Shown one piece after another: positions 20,490 through 31,912 of a DNA stretch of 64,000 nt. The first letter of the stretch is position 1, and each line of letters starts with the position of its first letter. Where the stretch lies: NCBI GenBank assembly GCA_024364735.1, contig JAGFNQ010002604.1, positions 742,300 through 806,299 on the forward strand. The letters run 5' to 3'. The translations under genes and the position numbers were made by a program. The stretch is from Boesenbergia rotunda. Taxonomy: Eukaryota > Streptophyta > Magnoliopsida > Zingiberales > Zingiberaceae. The notes beneath the pieces are model-generated. The model searched no databases. It saw only the letters and a program-made list of their open reading frames with translations, and had not been told where the DNA came from.

Positions 20490-22575
20490 TGTCAGTGCAA
20501 GATGCATCAATGATGTCTTCCTCTAAGTGTTTCGATGTTTAACAATATACTTAAGTTAGTAAGAATATGTGTTAGATAAGGTAAGGGTTAGTCAAAGTGA
20601 TCAAGGGTTAAACCAAACAGGACCTTATGTTTGGTAGGGTTAACCCAGGGTTGATCAGGTTGACAAAGGTTTAGCCAAACAGGATCTGATGTTTGGCAGA
20701 GTGAACCAGAACCCAGGGTCAAGACCTGATGTTTGACAGAGTGATTAAACCTAGATTTAATCTAGTTAACATACTAAGGATTGAACAATTAGAACAAGGG
20801 TTAGCTTAACAGGATCTGATGTTTAGTGCAAGATGCATCAATGATGTCTTGCTCTAAGTGTTTCGATGTTTAACAATATACTTAAGTTAGTAAGAATATG
20901 TGTTAGATAAGGTAAGGGTTAGTCAAAGTGATCAAGGGTTAAACCAAACAGGACCTTATGTTTGGTAGGGTTAACCCAGGGTTGATCAGGTTGACAAAGG
21001 TTTAGCCAAACAGGATCTGATGTTTGGCAGAGTGAACCAGAACCCAGGGTCAAGACCTGATGTTTGACAGAGTGATTAAACCTAGATTTAATCTAGTTAA
21101 CATACTAAGGATTGAACAGTTAGAACAAGGGTTAGCTTAACAGGATCTGATGTTTAGTAGAAAACTCAGGGTTGGTCAGTTAGACCAAGGAGTGAGTCAA
21201 ACAAGACTTGATGTTTCGCAGAAGAGAAGTCTAGTCAGGATTAATATGACTAGCAAAAGAAGTCTTTATCAAAGCGAAGGAAAGTCCTAGTTAACCTAGG
21301 CACGAAGTCCTAGTTTGAGGAATTGGGCACTAAGTCCTGGCCGAGGGCTGGGCACCTAAGACCGGACTGAGGGTTGGGCACGAAGTCCTGGTTCGAGGAA
21401 TTTGGCACACTGAGTCCTGGCTGAGGGTTGGGCACCTAAGACCTGACTGAGGGTTTGGCACGAAGTCTTGGTTCGAGGAATTGGGCACGAAGTCTTGGTC
21501 CCAGGGATTGAGCAATGTAGCTGAGCGATGACTAAGGACAGAAGTAGTGACGGGTCGAGGTTCGGACGTCTCGAGATCCGGGAGTCTCGGAGACTATGTA
21601 AAAGTTCAACCGGAGGAGCTGTTTGGCAAAAAGTAACTTCTCTTGAGAGGAGTAGGCGAGGACGCGTTCCCCGGAAGAGGGAACATTAGGCGTCGGTTAG
21701 ACCTAGGGTTTCAAGAGAAATCCAAAGTCAAAACCAATCTTTAAGGCTAAGATTATTTGCATATTTGTCTTTTGTTTGTTGCCTTGTAGGTACCTGGAGT
21801 TGGAGGCAAGATAGGAAAGCAAATGCAGGAGAAAAAGCTGCCTGGAAGGTCATCCAGGGCGCTTGTATCAATACAGGCGCCGCAGACATCCAGGGTGCCC
21901 CAGATTGGGCTCACGGGTGCCTGGGATGGTCCCAGGCACCTGGACAGTCACAGGCACCCTAGATGATCCCAGTTGCCCTGGATGGGCTGACTTATCAGCA
22001 TCGTGATGTTCGCGATTACGGATGATTTTTTGACCGGCTATAGGTTGCATCAGAGGCTCTAGGGCACCTTGGATGATACTATAAAAGGGGATCTTACCCC
22101 TCAAGGTAGGACATCACTTTCTACATCTGCTAAGTCATTTTGAGCAAAGAAAAAGTGTTTAAGTCGACGCTTTGTGGCCATGAAGGCTCCAGAAGAAAGT
22201 GCGGCACACTTTCGGACTTCCAGATTGGATGGATCGACTTTTGTATGGTTTGCTTTAAGTGTACAAATTTGCATTTTCAGTTATATCTTTTGTGCTTGTA
22301 ACTCAACTGTATGACGGGTTTCTCCGCCTCCGGAAATTCCAGAAAGAAGACCACTAGTGGACGGGCGCTACCTGTGATTAGGCCTTGGATTTACTATCCC
22401 TGGGGGGTTGGGAACCAAGTAAATCCCGCGTGTACGAGTGTCTTTTATTTTCGTTCTTTATTATTCCGCTGCTATTAACTCTCTTATTAGAATGAAAGAA
22501 CGAACGTCAAAGTTTCGAAGAAATCTTTCAAGTCCATATTCACCCCCCCCCTCTATCGACGACATCGATCCTACA
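20490..22575 (+). repeat. E array LTR 2, shared by both copies (2.09 kb)
   Basis: It follows a polypurine tract and precedes a primer-site-like sequence, so it is at once the 3' LTR of copy 1 and the 5' LTR of copy 2. It starts TGTCAGTGC, one base off the usual TGTTGG. It is about 210 bases longer than LTR 1: a 331-base duplication has been gained and some hairpin units lost. It carries the same tandem, GGCGCC and TATA modules. Confidence 0.85.
20494..21155 (+). repeat. 331-bp direct tandem duplication in LTR 2
   Basis: 20494-20824 and 20825-21155 are near-identical copies starting at AGTGCAAGATGCATC. The join is at GATGTTTAG, which suggests slippage or unequal exchange between short matches. 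Each unit holds the LTR start and two good hairpins. Confidence 0.85.
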
Positions 22576-22678
22576 AGTGGAATCAGAGCTTGATCGCTCT
22601 TCACCGGACTAACAACCGATGGAGCAAATAAACCAGGAATCGAGGGGGAGCCAGAGGTGAATTAGGTATTTCTTAACT

Positions 22679-23601
22679 ATGTCCAAATTTAAATTTCATA
22701 TTATATGTTTCAAGTGCAGGGAGAGAGGGCACTATAAAAACCAGTGTCCTACTCGTAAGAATCGATCGTCACCACCGGCGGCAAAGGAGGTACTAGCGCC
22801 AAGAGTCTGGAGGGACAGAAGCCATATCAGATGCTTCAAATGTCAAAAGCACAGACACTACAAGAACCAGTGTCCGTCCAAGGTACGAAAAAATAATTTT
22901 GGCAATAAATTTCAATTTCCTGCACAGTTATATCATTTTGGTAATTTAGATAATTTTTCTGATAAGTTAGTTTTTTGCATAACCAACTTAAGTTATTACA
23001 AGACAATTTATCAAATATGAATAATATTAAAATAGTGAATATAAATTCTTTAATCTTTAATATTAATACTAAAATTTTTTAACGTAATAATAATTCTTAT
23101 AAAGTCAAGGATAATGATATTACTGATAATTCTGAAAATGTTAAGAATAATAATATTACTGATAATTCTGAAAATATTAAGGATAACAATGATTTTTCTG
23201 ATGATAATTCTGAGGATGAAAATGAAATTGTCATTAATAATCTTTCTAATATGGGTCAAAATAATATTAATAATTATCCTGAAGATAATGGTGTGGATAA
23301 TAGTTAATCCTTAGTTAATGTTACTAATCTGGAATATAATACTACAAATTTAATAAATAACTCTGAAAATTACTCTACCAACTATGAAGATGGAGAAGAA
23401 TATAATTCTGATGATGAGAATAAGGTAGAAGAAGAATTTCTTAGAATCAAAGCTACATTTAATAATGTCTACAAAAATTCACACAAAGCGGAAGTATTAG
23501 ATAAACTTGAAAAATTAAATAAAAAAGAAATAGTAGATGATTCAGATATTTTTGAATTAATCGAAATGATGCAACTAAACCCAAAACTGTTAACAATCTA
23601 A
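22679..23601 (+). pseudogene. E copy 2: zinc-knuckle and Asn-rich gag-like gene, broken
   Basis: The ATG at 22679 opens 113 codons with two perfect CCHC knuckles (CFKCRERGHYKNQC and CFKCQKHRHYKNQC). The frame then shifts at a one-base deletion near 22972, relative to copy 1. The Asn/Asp-rich part continues in another frame to about 23601, with stops near 23081 and 23306. It extends past the copy 1 stop and ends with an ELIEMMQLNPKLL-like segment. The breaks differ from those of copy 1, which suggests that the ancestor had one long gag-like frame. No pol follows. Confidence 0.7.
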
Positions 23602-26172
23602 TCTTTAATTAATAACTACAACATTAATTCTTTAATAATTTTAACCCTAATTAATTCTTAATTAATTTAACTATAATTAATTCTTAATTAATTTAACTCT
23701 AATTAATTCTTAATTAATTTAACTCTAATTAATTTTTAATAATTTAACTCTAATTAAATCTTAATAATTTCATTCTTAATTAATCCTTAATCATCCTAAT
23801 TAATTCTTAATAATTTTAATCCTAATCAATTCTTAATAATTTCAATCTTAATTAATCCTTAATAATTTCAATCTTAACTAATCCTTAATAATTTCAATCC
23901 TTAATTCAATCCACGAACTAAATTCTAATTAATTACCTTCAGATATGAAATTAATAAAATCTTACCCAACTGGAACAATCAACTTAATAATATTAAATAT
24001 GTCAAAGTGGGTTGACATATTCACAAGTTCACACGGTATGTATCAAATCGAGAATTTGATACATTATTAGAAACTTAATTAAAATATCTTGACTTGATTA
24101 AATGATGCATAAATACCATGTTCATGCATCTGCTTATTTTTTAAAATATCTATCATGTCATTCATGTTTAATTTTCTGCATGATTTAGAACGGATAGATA
24201 GGAAAAGGTTGGTTGATACTTGCCTAACCTAGTACCAGGGTGGGGCGAGAGGATAGTACGTTAGGGAAGCTTGGCCTAGCTAAGTGGAACTAGCCGAAGC
24301 TACCTCGCCACATCCTAGACTAGTTAGACCAGAGTTTTTCAAAGAGTAAAATAAAGGTATTATTTCTTTGAAAGGCTTTGTCTAAGGAAAGGGTTGATGA
24401 TCCAATAAGGCTATGGGCAAAGAAGGCCTCTGTGCCTCGCCAAGACCTGGAAGCCGATTATTGAATTCTACTTTTAAATTATAAATTGATTAAACTCGAA
24501 TCTAACTCAAGGTCAACCAGTCTATAAATAAATTGAGAAAAATTATTCAACCATCTCACAATACACCTATAAGGCAACCGTGCTTGTTTGTATTGAGACA
24601 CTTAGAAAGGGTGAGATGTTAAGGACTAATTAATTGACAAATGATTTTCAAAATCTTTAGGATATTTTCTTAAAAATATATTTTCAAAATAATGTATAAA
24701 CATAATAATGTTTTTATGAATTTCATGCTTGCCTGATTGCTTATCAATAAAATACATTTTCAAAAATAATATATCTTTTTGAAAATTGTTTGACCTACAC
24801 ACATAGACACAATTTTAGGTCAACACTAAAGTCCCTTAAGAAACTTAGGTAGAGGTCCTTGTAGTAAACAAGGGTAGCCAGACGGTATCAGGTTCAGGGG
24901 GAGGTTTTTTTTTGTTGTTCTTTTAAAAAAATATATATTTTTCAAAATATGCTTTTCAAAAAGAACATTTCAAAAATTATTCTTTTGGAAAATTTAGATC
25001 TTTTAAAATGATTTATGCTTTAAAAATTCATCATTTTAAAATACATTTTCGAAAAATGTTTCAAAAACTTGTTATATCCTTCAAAATATTTTTCAAAAAT
25101 TATTTCTTTGAAAACTATAATATTATTTCAAAACTTATTTCAAAAATGTGCTAATTATCCTTTTGATTTGGATGAACTCTAAAGACACATAGGAAATATC
25201 CTTTATGATCTTCAAGGATTCCTAAGATTGTGTCAGATTTAGGGGGAGTCCTATTCAAAAGAAATTAATTCTATTTTCTGAACATTTTTTTGAAAATTAT
25301 TAGATAATTCTTTTCGTTTGAATCAAACCCTAAGACTAAGAGGAAGATCACATGTAGTCAACAAGCTTCCTAGGACTGTGTCAAGATTAGGGGGAGGTCA
25401 AATTAAATGAACTATTAAAATTTTTAAAATTATTATGTTTTGATACGCTGTCTTTTCAAAATCATTTTAAAAACATAATATTCTCTTTTCAAAACACCAT
25501 CTTTTCAAAATCATTTTTATAATATTCTCAGTCTTTAAAAATTATTTTTCCATTTTTGAACAAAGTATTTAAAAAAATTCATCGTATCTTGAGTTTGAAA
25601 AATTTTCCAAGACACTTAGAAAAATTTTCTTGTAGTTAACAAGATTTTCTAGGATTGTGTCAGACTAGAAAAGAAACCAAATCAAGAAAGTGATCATTTT
25701 TTAAAATATACATTTATGGAAAATCCCTAAGACACATGGAAATTTTTTTGTGGTCAACAAGATTCCTAGGATTGTTGTTAGATTTAGGGAAGTTCAATTT
25801 TTTTAACATAAACATATTTTTCCATATTGTTGGTGCAATTCAAGTACTTCATGTTTTTTTAATACTTTATAAAACAAGTACTATGTTTTCCCAAAAAAAA
25901 AAAAGGGGAAGAGTTTTGAAAATTGTTTTTTAAAAAATTACATAAGTATTTTCAAAAGGAAGAGAGAAATTATCTCAAATGGGAAAGTTTCATTTTTGTT
26001 CAAAAATTTTCATTGTTGGCGCATGTTTTTTCGTAATTTTTTGATGTGTGACAAAGGTGGAGAGAAGAGCTTAAGTTAGATTTTTTTCGATTTCTCCCAA
26101 AGGATTAAACCTAGACTTAACCCTTAGACTGATCTAACTTAAGATATTGTCAAACATCAAAAAGGAGGAGAT
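23602..26172 (+). other. E copy 2: 3' noncoding region
   Basis: This has the same layout as copy 1: AT-rich tandem tract (23640-23930), the spacer shared with H (24190-24500), TTTTCAAAA-rich stretch with the stem-loop modules (24830-25790) and a purine tract at 26161-26171 before LTR 3. Purine runs after the modules are better kept here, as TTAGGGGGAGTCC near 25238 and TTAGGGGGAGGTC near 25386. No coding sequence is seen. Confidence 0.7.
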
Positions 26173-28051
26173 TGTTGGAGCAAGATGCATCAATGATGTC
26201 TTCCTCTAAGTGTTTCGATGTTTAACAATATACTTAAGTTAGTAACAATATGTGTTAGACAAGCTAAGGGTTAGTCAATGTGATCAAGCGTTAAATCAAA
26301 CAGGACCTTATGTTTGGTAGGGTTAACCCAGGGTTGATCAGGTTGACAAAGGTTTAGCCAAACAGGATCTGATGTTTGGCAGAGTGAACCAGAACCCAGG
26401 GTTAGTTACACTAATCAAGGGTTAAACCAAACAGGACCTTATGTTTGCTAGGGTTAACCCAGGGTTGATCAGGTTGACAAAGGTTTAGTCAAACAGGATC
26501 TGATGTTTGGAAGAGTGAACTAAAACCCAGGGTTGGTTAAGGTGACCAAGGGTTAGCCAAACAGGACCTGATGTTTTGAAGAGTGATCAAACCTAGATTT
26601 AATCTGGTTAATATACTAAAGTTTGATCAGTTAGAACAAGGGTTAGCTAAACAGGATCTGATGTTTAGCAGAAAACCCAGGGTTGGCCAGTTAGACCAAG
26701 GAGTGAGCCAAACAGGACTTGATGTTTGGCAGAAAAGAAGTCTAGTCTGGATTAATATGACTAGCAAAAGAAGTCTTTATCATAGCGAAGGAAAGTCCTA
26801 GTTAACCTAGGCACGAAGTCCTGGTTTGAGAAATTGGGCACTAAGTCCTGGCCGAGGGTGGGCAACTATGACATAACCGAGGGTTGGGCATGAAGTCCTG
26901 GTTCGAGGAATTGGGTACTAAGTCTTGGCCGAGGACTGGGCACCTAAGACATGACCGAGGGTTGGGCACAAAGTCCTGGTTCGAGGAATTGGGCACGAAG
27001 TCTTGGTCGGAGGGATTGAGTAACTTAGCTGAGCGATGACTAAGGACAGAAGTAGAGATGGATCGATGTTCGGACGTCTCAAGATCCGAGAGTCTCGGAG
27101 GCTAAGTAAAAGTCCAACCGGAGGAGCCGGTTGGCAAAAGGTAACTTCTCCTGAGAGGAGTAGGTGAGGGCGCGTTCCACGGAAGAGGGAACATTAGGCG
27201 TCGATTCGACCTTGGATTTTGAGAGAAATCCAAAGTCAGAACCAATCTTTAAGGTTAAGATTATTTGTATATTTGTCTTGTGTTTGTTGTCTTGCAGGTA
27301 CCTAGAGTTGGAGGCAAGATAGGAAAGCAAACGCAGGAGAAAAAGCTACCTGGAAGGTTATCCAGGGCGCTTGTATCAATACAGGCGCCCCAAACTGGGC
27401 TCCCAGCCGCCTAGGATGGTCCCCGGCGCCCTGGGCAGTCCCAACCTCCCAGGGCGCCCTGGATGGGCTGACTTATCAGCATCGCGATGTTCGCTATTAC
27501 GGATGATTTTTTGACCACCTATAGGGCGCCTCAGAGGCTCTAGGGTGCCCTGGATGATACTATAAAAGGGGCTTCGACCCCTCAAAGCAGGACATCACTT
27601 TCTACATCTGCGAAGTCATTATGAGCAAAGAAAAAGCGCTGAAGTCGACTGCGACCAAGGAGGCTCCAGGAGAAAGTGCGGCGCACTTCGGACTTCCAGA
27701 TTGGACGGATCGACTTTTGTTTGGTTTGCTATAAGTTTACAAATTCGCATTTTTAGTTATATCTTTTGTGCTTGTAACTCAACTGTAAGACGGGTTTCTT
27801 CGCATCTGGAAATTCTGGAAAGGAGACCACTAGTGGACTGGCGCTACCTGTGATTCGGCCTTGGATGTACTAACCCTGGGGGGTTGGGAACCAAGTAAAT
27901 CCCGCGTGTATGAATGTCTTTTATGTTCGTTCTTTATTATTTCCGTTGCTACTAACTCTCTGATTAGAATGAATGAACGAACGTCAAAGTTCCGAAGAAA
28001 TCTTTCTAGTCGATATTCACCCCGCCCTCTATCGACGGCATCGATCCTACA
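26173..28051 (+). repeat. E array LTR 3 (1.88 kb)
   Basis: It starts TGTTGGAGC after the polypurine tract and ends CCTACA, followed by GATAT. The hairpin block at about 26294-26730 includes the best compensatory example, GCTAAACA/TGTTTAGC near 26643-26666. GGCGCC words cluster at 27365-27555 and the TATA box is at 27561-27567. Confidence 0.85.
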
Positions 28052-28438
28052 GATATTAGATAGTGAATGCACCAGACATATAACTGGAGATAAATTGAAG
28101 TTCACCAAAATCAAGTACAAGAATCTATGTTCAGTGGCATTTGGCAACAATGTCACACTTAAGGTAATTAATTCAGGTAATATTGAACTGAACTCTGATT
28201 TCATTATTTAAAAGGTGTTATTAGTTGATAATTTTAAGATTAACTTACCATTAGTCAAATATGTGATACTGGATATGTAGTTACTTTCACTAACTCAAAC
28301 TGCCTTATTAAGAGACTATAAGACCTAGAAATAACCCTTAAGGGAATTAGAGAAAATAATGTTTATATTATTAACCTACCATCTACACCTAAATATTTTC
28401 TAACCCAACTAGAAAAAACTAATTTATGGCGTAGAGAC
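28052..28438 (+). pseudogene. Host copia H: protease remnant
   Basis: The frame reads LDSECTRHITGDKLKFTKI and then SVAFGNNVTLKVINSG, the copia aspartic protease with Glu in place of Gly after the catalytic DS. Stops follow from 28209. It directly continues the D-Q-W reading at the end of 14012-14950. It ends with NLWRR at 28421-28436, the start of the GAG-pre-integrase domain, where the 900-bp insert begins. Confidence 0.8.
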
Positions 28439-29338
28439 TGGAGAGAGAGAGTATGTTTCTGTATTTGTTTCTATATTTGTATTTGTATCTTGTATCTATT
28501 TGTTGTTCGTATCTGACTTCTGGAATAGGCTCGCTTTACTTTAAAGTCATTTAGGGAGAGGGTTGGGAGATATTATATTCTTTATTAAGAACTCCGGTGC
28601 CAGCTTTTGATTACTTCATTTATATATGGTCCAATTCTTGTCAACAAATCCTAGGTATGGTCCCACGTAGCGGTGAGGTAAGGGAGCTGGTCTTCTATCC
28701 CCCGACTGACTAATCCCGGATTCAAGTGATCAGCGAAGTCGAGACCGCTTGAAAGTGGCTTTCTCATCCTCATTATCATATCTAATAAGTATATAAGTTC
28801 TCATCGAATGTACTTAGCACTTCTCTACGCCATCTCTTTCTTTCCACAAGTAGAGGAAGGACGGAGAGGGGGCTTATTATTCTTAAAGAAAGGGAAAGGA
28901 TTCAAGTTCCATGTACGAGGAGGTAGGGGTGGGCTGTGGATCCGGCCCCGACCGTTGTATCATAGCAGCTCAGCTATCGGAGAAGCATTCCTTTCCTTTT
29001 TATAGCATGAAGCAAGTGTCCCGCGCCCGGGTGGAAGTCAGCATGGGAGTCAGATAAGATCACATCATCTGCGGTCCGACCAAGTTTTGAGTGTGGCTGC
29101 ACCTCTTCCATATGCGAGCTTTTCGCCAATCCAATTAAGCTTTCGTCGATTTTGCCAAGCTGATTGCCGCACTCCATGTAGCATCATGTCAGAATGTTTT
29201 CAAAGTCATGCACAACGTTCAATGACTTATTATATGGTGAATTTTCTAGTGTTTTTCAAGCTCTCCAAATGGCTATGAAGCCTTTTTTTCAAGGGGTCTT
29301 GAAAGCTCTATCCTTACTAGGGAAAAGAAGTGCTTTCA
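28439..29338 (+). other. 900-bp foreign insert of unknown origin
   Basis: It interrupts the GAG-pre-integrase domain of H between NLWRR and HTHTKLISKLN. It has TG...CA ends and is flanked by GAGAC (28434-28438) and AAGAC (29339-29343), a possible 5-bp target duplication with one mismatch. Composition changes sharply: higher GC, with stretches such as GGGAAAGGATTCAAGTTCC and CCCGCGCCCGGGTGG, unlike any repeat here. Two readings remain. It may be a solo LTR of an unrelated family, supported by the ends. It may be an organelle-derived, mitochondria-like segment, suggested only by style. The short frames inside (28808-29005, 29087-29278) show no family. Confidence 0.5.
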
Positions 29339-30540
29339 AAGACTAGTTCACACTCACACGAAATTAATTTCAAAACTAAACCAAAATGAACTAGTTAAGG
29401 GTATCCCTAAACTTAGATACTTTGAAAAGTCAATATGTAACCCATGTCAATAAGGAAAACAAACAAAATCAACCCACAAACCTGTCCAGTCAGACTTAAC
29501 CCAAGCTACACTTAAGGTCCTACTCCTAGATCTATTTGATTCTCATGGAGCCAAGTCACTAAGCGAAAATCGATACTGCTTAGTAATTATTGATGATTAT
29601 TCTAGATTTACCTGGGTTAGGTTTTTGAAAATCAAAGATGAAACATTCGAAACATTTAACAATTTATGTAAAATACCTGAAAATCAAAAGGATACAAAAA
29701 TCAAAAGAATTAGAAGTGACCATGGGGGGAATTTGAAAATCTAAAATTTAATGAATTTTGTAAAATTAATGGATATATCCATGAATTTTCTTGCCCTAGA
29801 ACTCTCCAACAATATGGGATAGTTGAAAGTAAAAATAGGACTCTTCAAGAAGCTGTTTGGACCATGCTTAACGAATATAATATATTCAATCAATTTTGGG
29901 CAGAAGCAATAAATACAGTTTGTTACATTCAAAATAGGGTCATAATAAATAAAAGACACAATAAAACTCCTTATGAAATTTATTACCACAAACTACCTAA
30001 TTTATATTATCTAAAGGTTTTTGGGTGTAAGGTACATATCCTAAATACTAAAGATTACTTAGGAAAATTTCAATAAAAATCAACCCCAGGAATTTTTGTA
30101 GGGTACTCATCCATAAGTAGGGCATATAGGATCCATAATAAACATACCCTTAAAATTGAAGAAACCATAAATGTAATATTTGATGAAGAAATTGTAACAA
30201 CACCGACTAATTTACCTAAACCAATTAACTTAACCAAATTACCAAATGTTCAACCAAGCCTAAATATTTCAGATCAAGATCTAGAAGAATGTGAACCAGT
30301 AATTGAACCAACTCAAATAATTAAACCAATAATTAAACCAACTCAAATAATTAATCCAAAATTTGAAACAACTTAAACAATTGAACTTGAACCTGAACTA
30401 TCTTCTAGGACCAGGTTAAATCATCCAACTGATCAAATCATAGGTGGCCCAACCTTAGGTGTTAGAACATGGTCATCGTATAGAAACCTAAGTCAAGTTG
30501 CCCTGATTTCTAAAATTGAACCCAAGACAATAGAAGAAGC
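29339..30540 (+). pseudogene. Host copia H: GAG-pre-integrase and integrase remnant
   Basis: KLRYFEKSICNPCQ (zinc-binding end of GAG-pre-integrase, near 29410-29450) is followed by integrase: LDLF near 29530, VIIDDYSRFTWVRF near 29590, RSDHGG near 29715 and VESKNRTLQE near 29825. These cover the DDE positions. The KVFGCK segment and an acidic Pro/Thr-rich linker follow. Stops or shifts at about 29453, 29742, 30074 and 30375 break the frame. The enzyme would insert cDNA into chromosomal DNA; this copy is dead. Confidence 0.8.
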
Positions 30541-31912
30541 ATTACCTGACCCAGACTGGATCATAGCTATGCAAGAAGAGTTAGCTCAATTTGAAAGAAA
30601 CTAAGTCTAGGACTTAGTACCAAAACTAGAAGATAAGACTGTGATATATACTAAGTGGGTTTTTAGAAATAAGCTGGATGACAAAGGAGAAATAGTAAGA
30701 AATAAAGTCCGCTTAGTGGCTAAAGGATTTAGTCAAGTTAAAGGATTGGACTATAATGAAACTTATGCACCTGTAGCTATATTAGAATCAATTAGGATGC
30801 TTTTAGCCTATGCAACTCATAAGGGATTCAAATTATATCAAATGGATGTTAAGCCTGCCTTTTTAAATGGATTTATAAAGGAGGAAGTCTATGTAAGTCA
30901 ACCTCCAGTTTTTGAGGATATAGAACATCCTAATTATGTTTTTAGACTTAAAAAGACCCTATATGGACTTAAACAAGCACCTAGAGTCTGGTATGAAAGA
31001 CTATTCAATTACTTGATTTCTAAGGGTTTAACCAAGGCCAAATTGACCCAACTCTATTTGTTAAATCTTTAAAAAATGACATCTTCATTGCCCTAATCTA
31101 TGTAGACGATATATTTTGGCTCAACCAACACAAATTTCTTAAAAGAATTCATAAAAGTAATGGAAAGCGAATTTGAAATGAGCCTTATAGGTGACCAAAC
31201 TATTTTCTTAGGAGTTTAAATAAAACAAACTAGAGACGGAAATTATGTCCATCAATTTAAATATGCAAAAGAACTAAATAAAAATTCAGAATGGAAAACT
31301 GTAAAGTCATAAATACCCCGATGGCAACAAATATTAAAATAGATATTAACCTAGAAGGAAAACCAGTGAACTTGCAGCATTTTAGAAGTGCTATAGGTAG
31401 CCTACTTTACCTAACTACTAGTAGACCTGACATCTTATTTGTAGTAGGTATTTGTGCTACGTACCAAACCTATGCTAAGGAATCTCACCTAAGTGTTGTT
31501 AAGAGAATCTTTAGGTACATTAAAGGCACACTAAATGTAGGAATTTGGTATCCTAGAACTTTAAATTTTGACCTACTAGGCTACTCTGACTCAGATTATG
31601 TAGGGTGCAAGCTAGATAGAAAAAGTACTAGAGAAAGTTGCCAAATATTAGGACACAGCTTAGTTAGTTGGTACAGTAGAAAGCAACACTGTGTTGCATT
31701 ATCCACAACTTAAGCTGAATATATAGCCCTAGAGGAATGTGTAGCTCAATTATTATGGATGATGCATACCCTTAAGGATTTTCACTTGACCTACACCAAC
31801 ACCAAAGTCTATATTGATAATATTAGTTCAGTTAATCTTACAAAAAATTATATTCACATTCCAGAACTAAACATATTGAAGTTAAACACCACTTTGTTAG
31901 GAATCATGTAGC
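30541..31912 (+). pseudogene. Host copia H: reverse transcriptase and RNase H remnant
   Basis: The best open piece is 30641-31072 (WVFRNKLDDKGEIVRNKVRLVAKGF, QMDVKPAFLNG, LYGLKQAPRVWYERL). The catalytic YVDDI is near 31100 in a shifted frame. 31291-31713 reads the connection and RNase H start (RSAIGSLLYLTTSRPD, GYSDSDYVGCKLDRKSTRESC). A stop at 31711 precedes AEYIALEE. The domain is then cut at NHVA (31912) by element G and resumes at 49592. At least five frame breaks are present. Confidence 0.85.

Larger units (their letters stand above)
14951..28051 (+). mobile_element. Element E: tandem pol-less array, LTR-int-LTR-int-LTR
   Basis: Three related LTRs (14951-16824, 20490-22575, 26173-28051) alternate with two internal regions (16825-20489, 22576-26172) with no other DNA between them, so the middle LTR is shared. 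The outer ends are flanked by GATGT (14946-14950) and GATAT (28052-28056), a 5-bp target duplication with one change. Removing the array restores the H protease reading across the site. Each internal region carries a primer-site-like sequence, two zinc knuckles, an Asn/Asp-rich coding stretch and a long 3' noncoding part. No protease, integrase, RT or RNase H is present. LTR style is SIRE/Maximus-like. Unequal crossing-over between LTRs is the simplest origin. Confidence 0.85.

Noticed and set aside
28808..29278. Small frames in the 900-bp insert
   Set aside because: No recognisable organelle or nuclear protein; too short to support without a database match.
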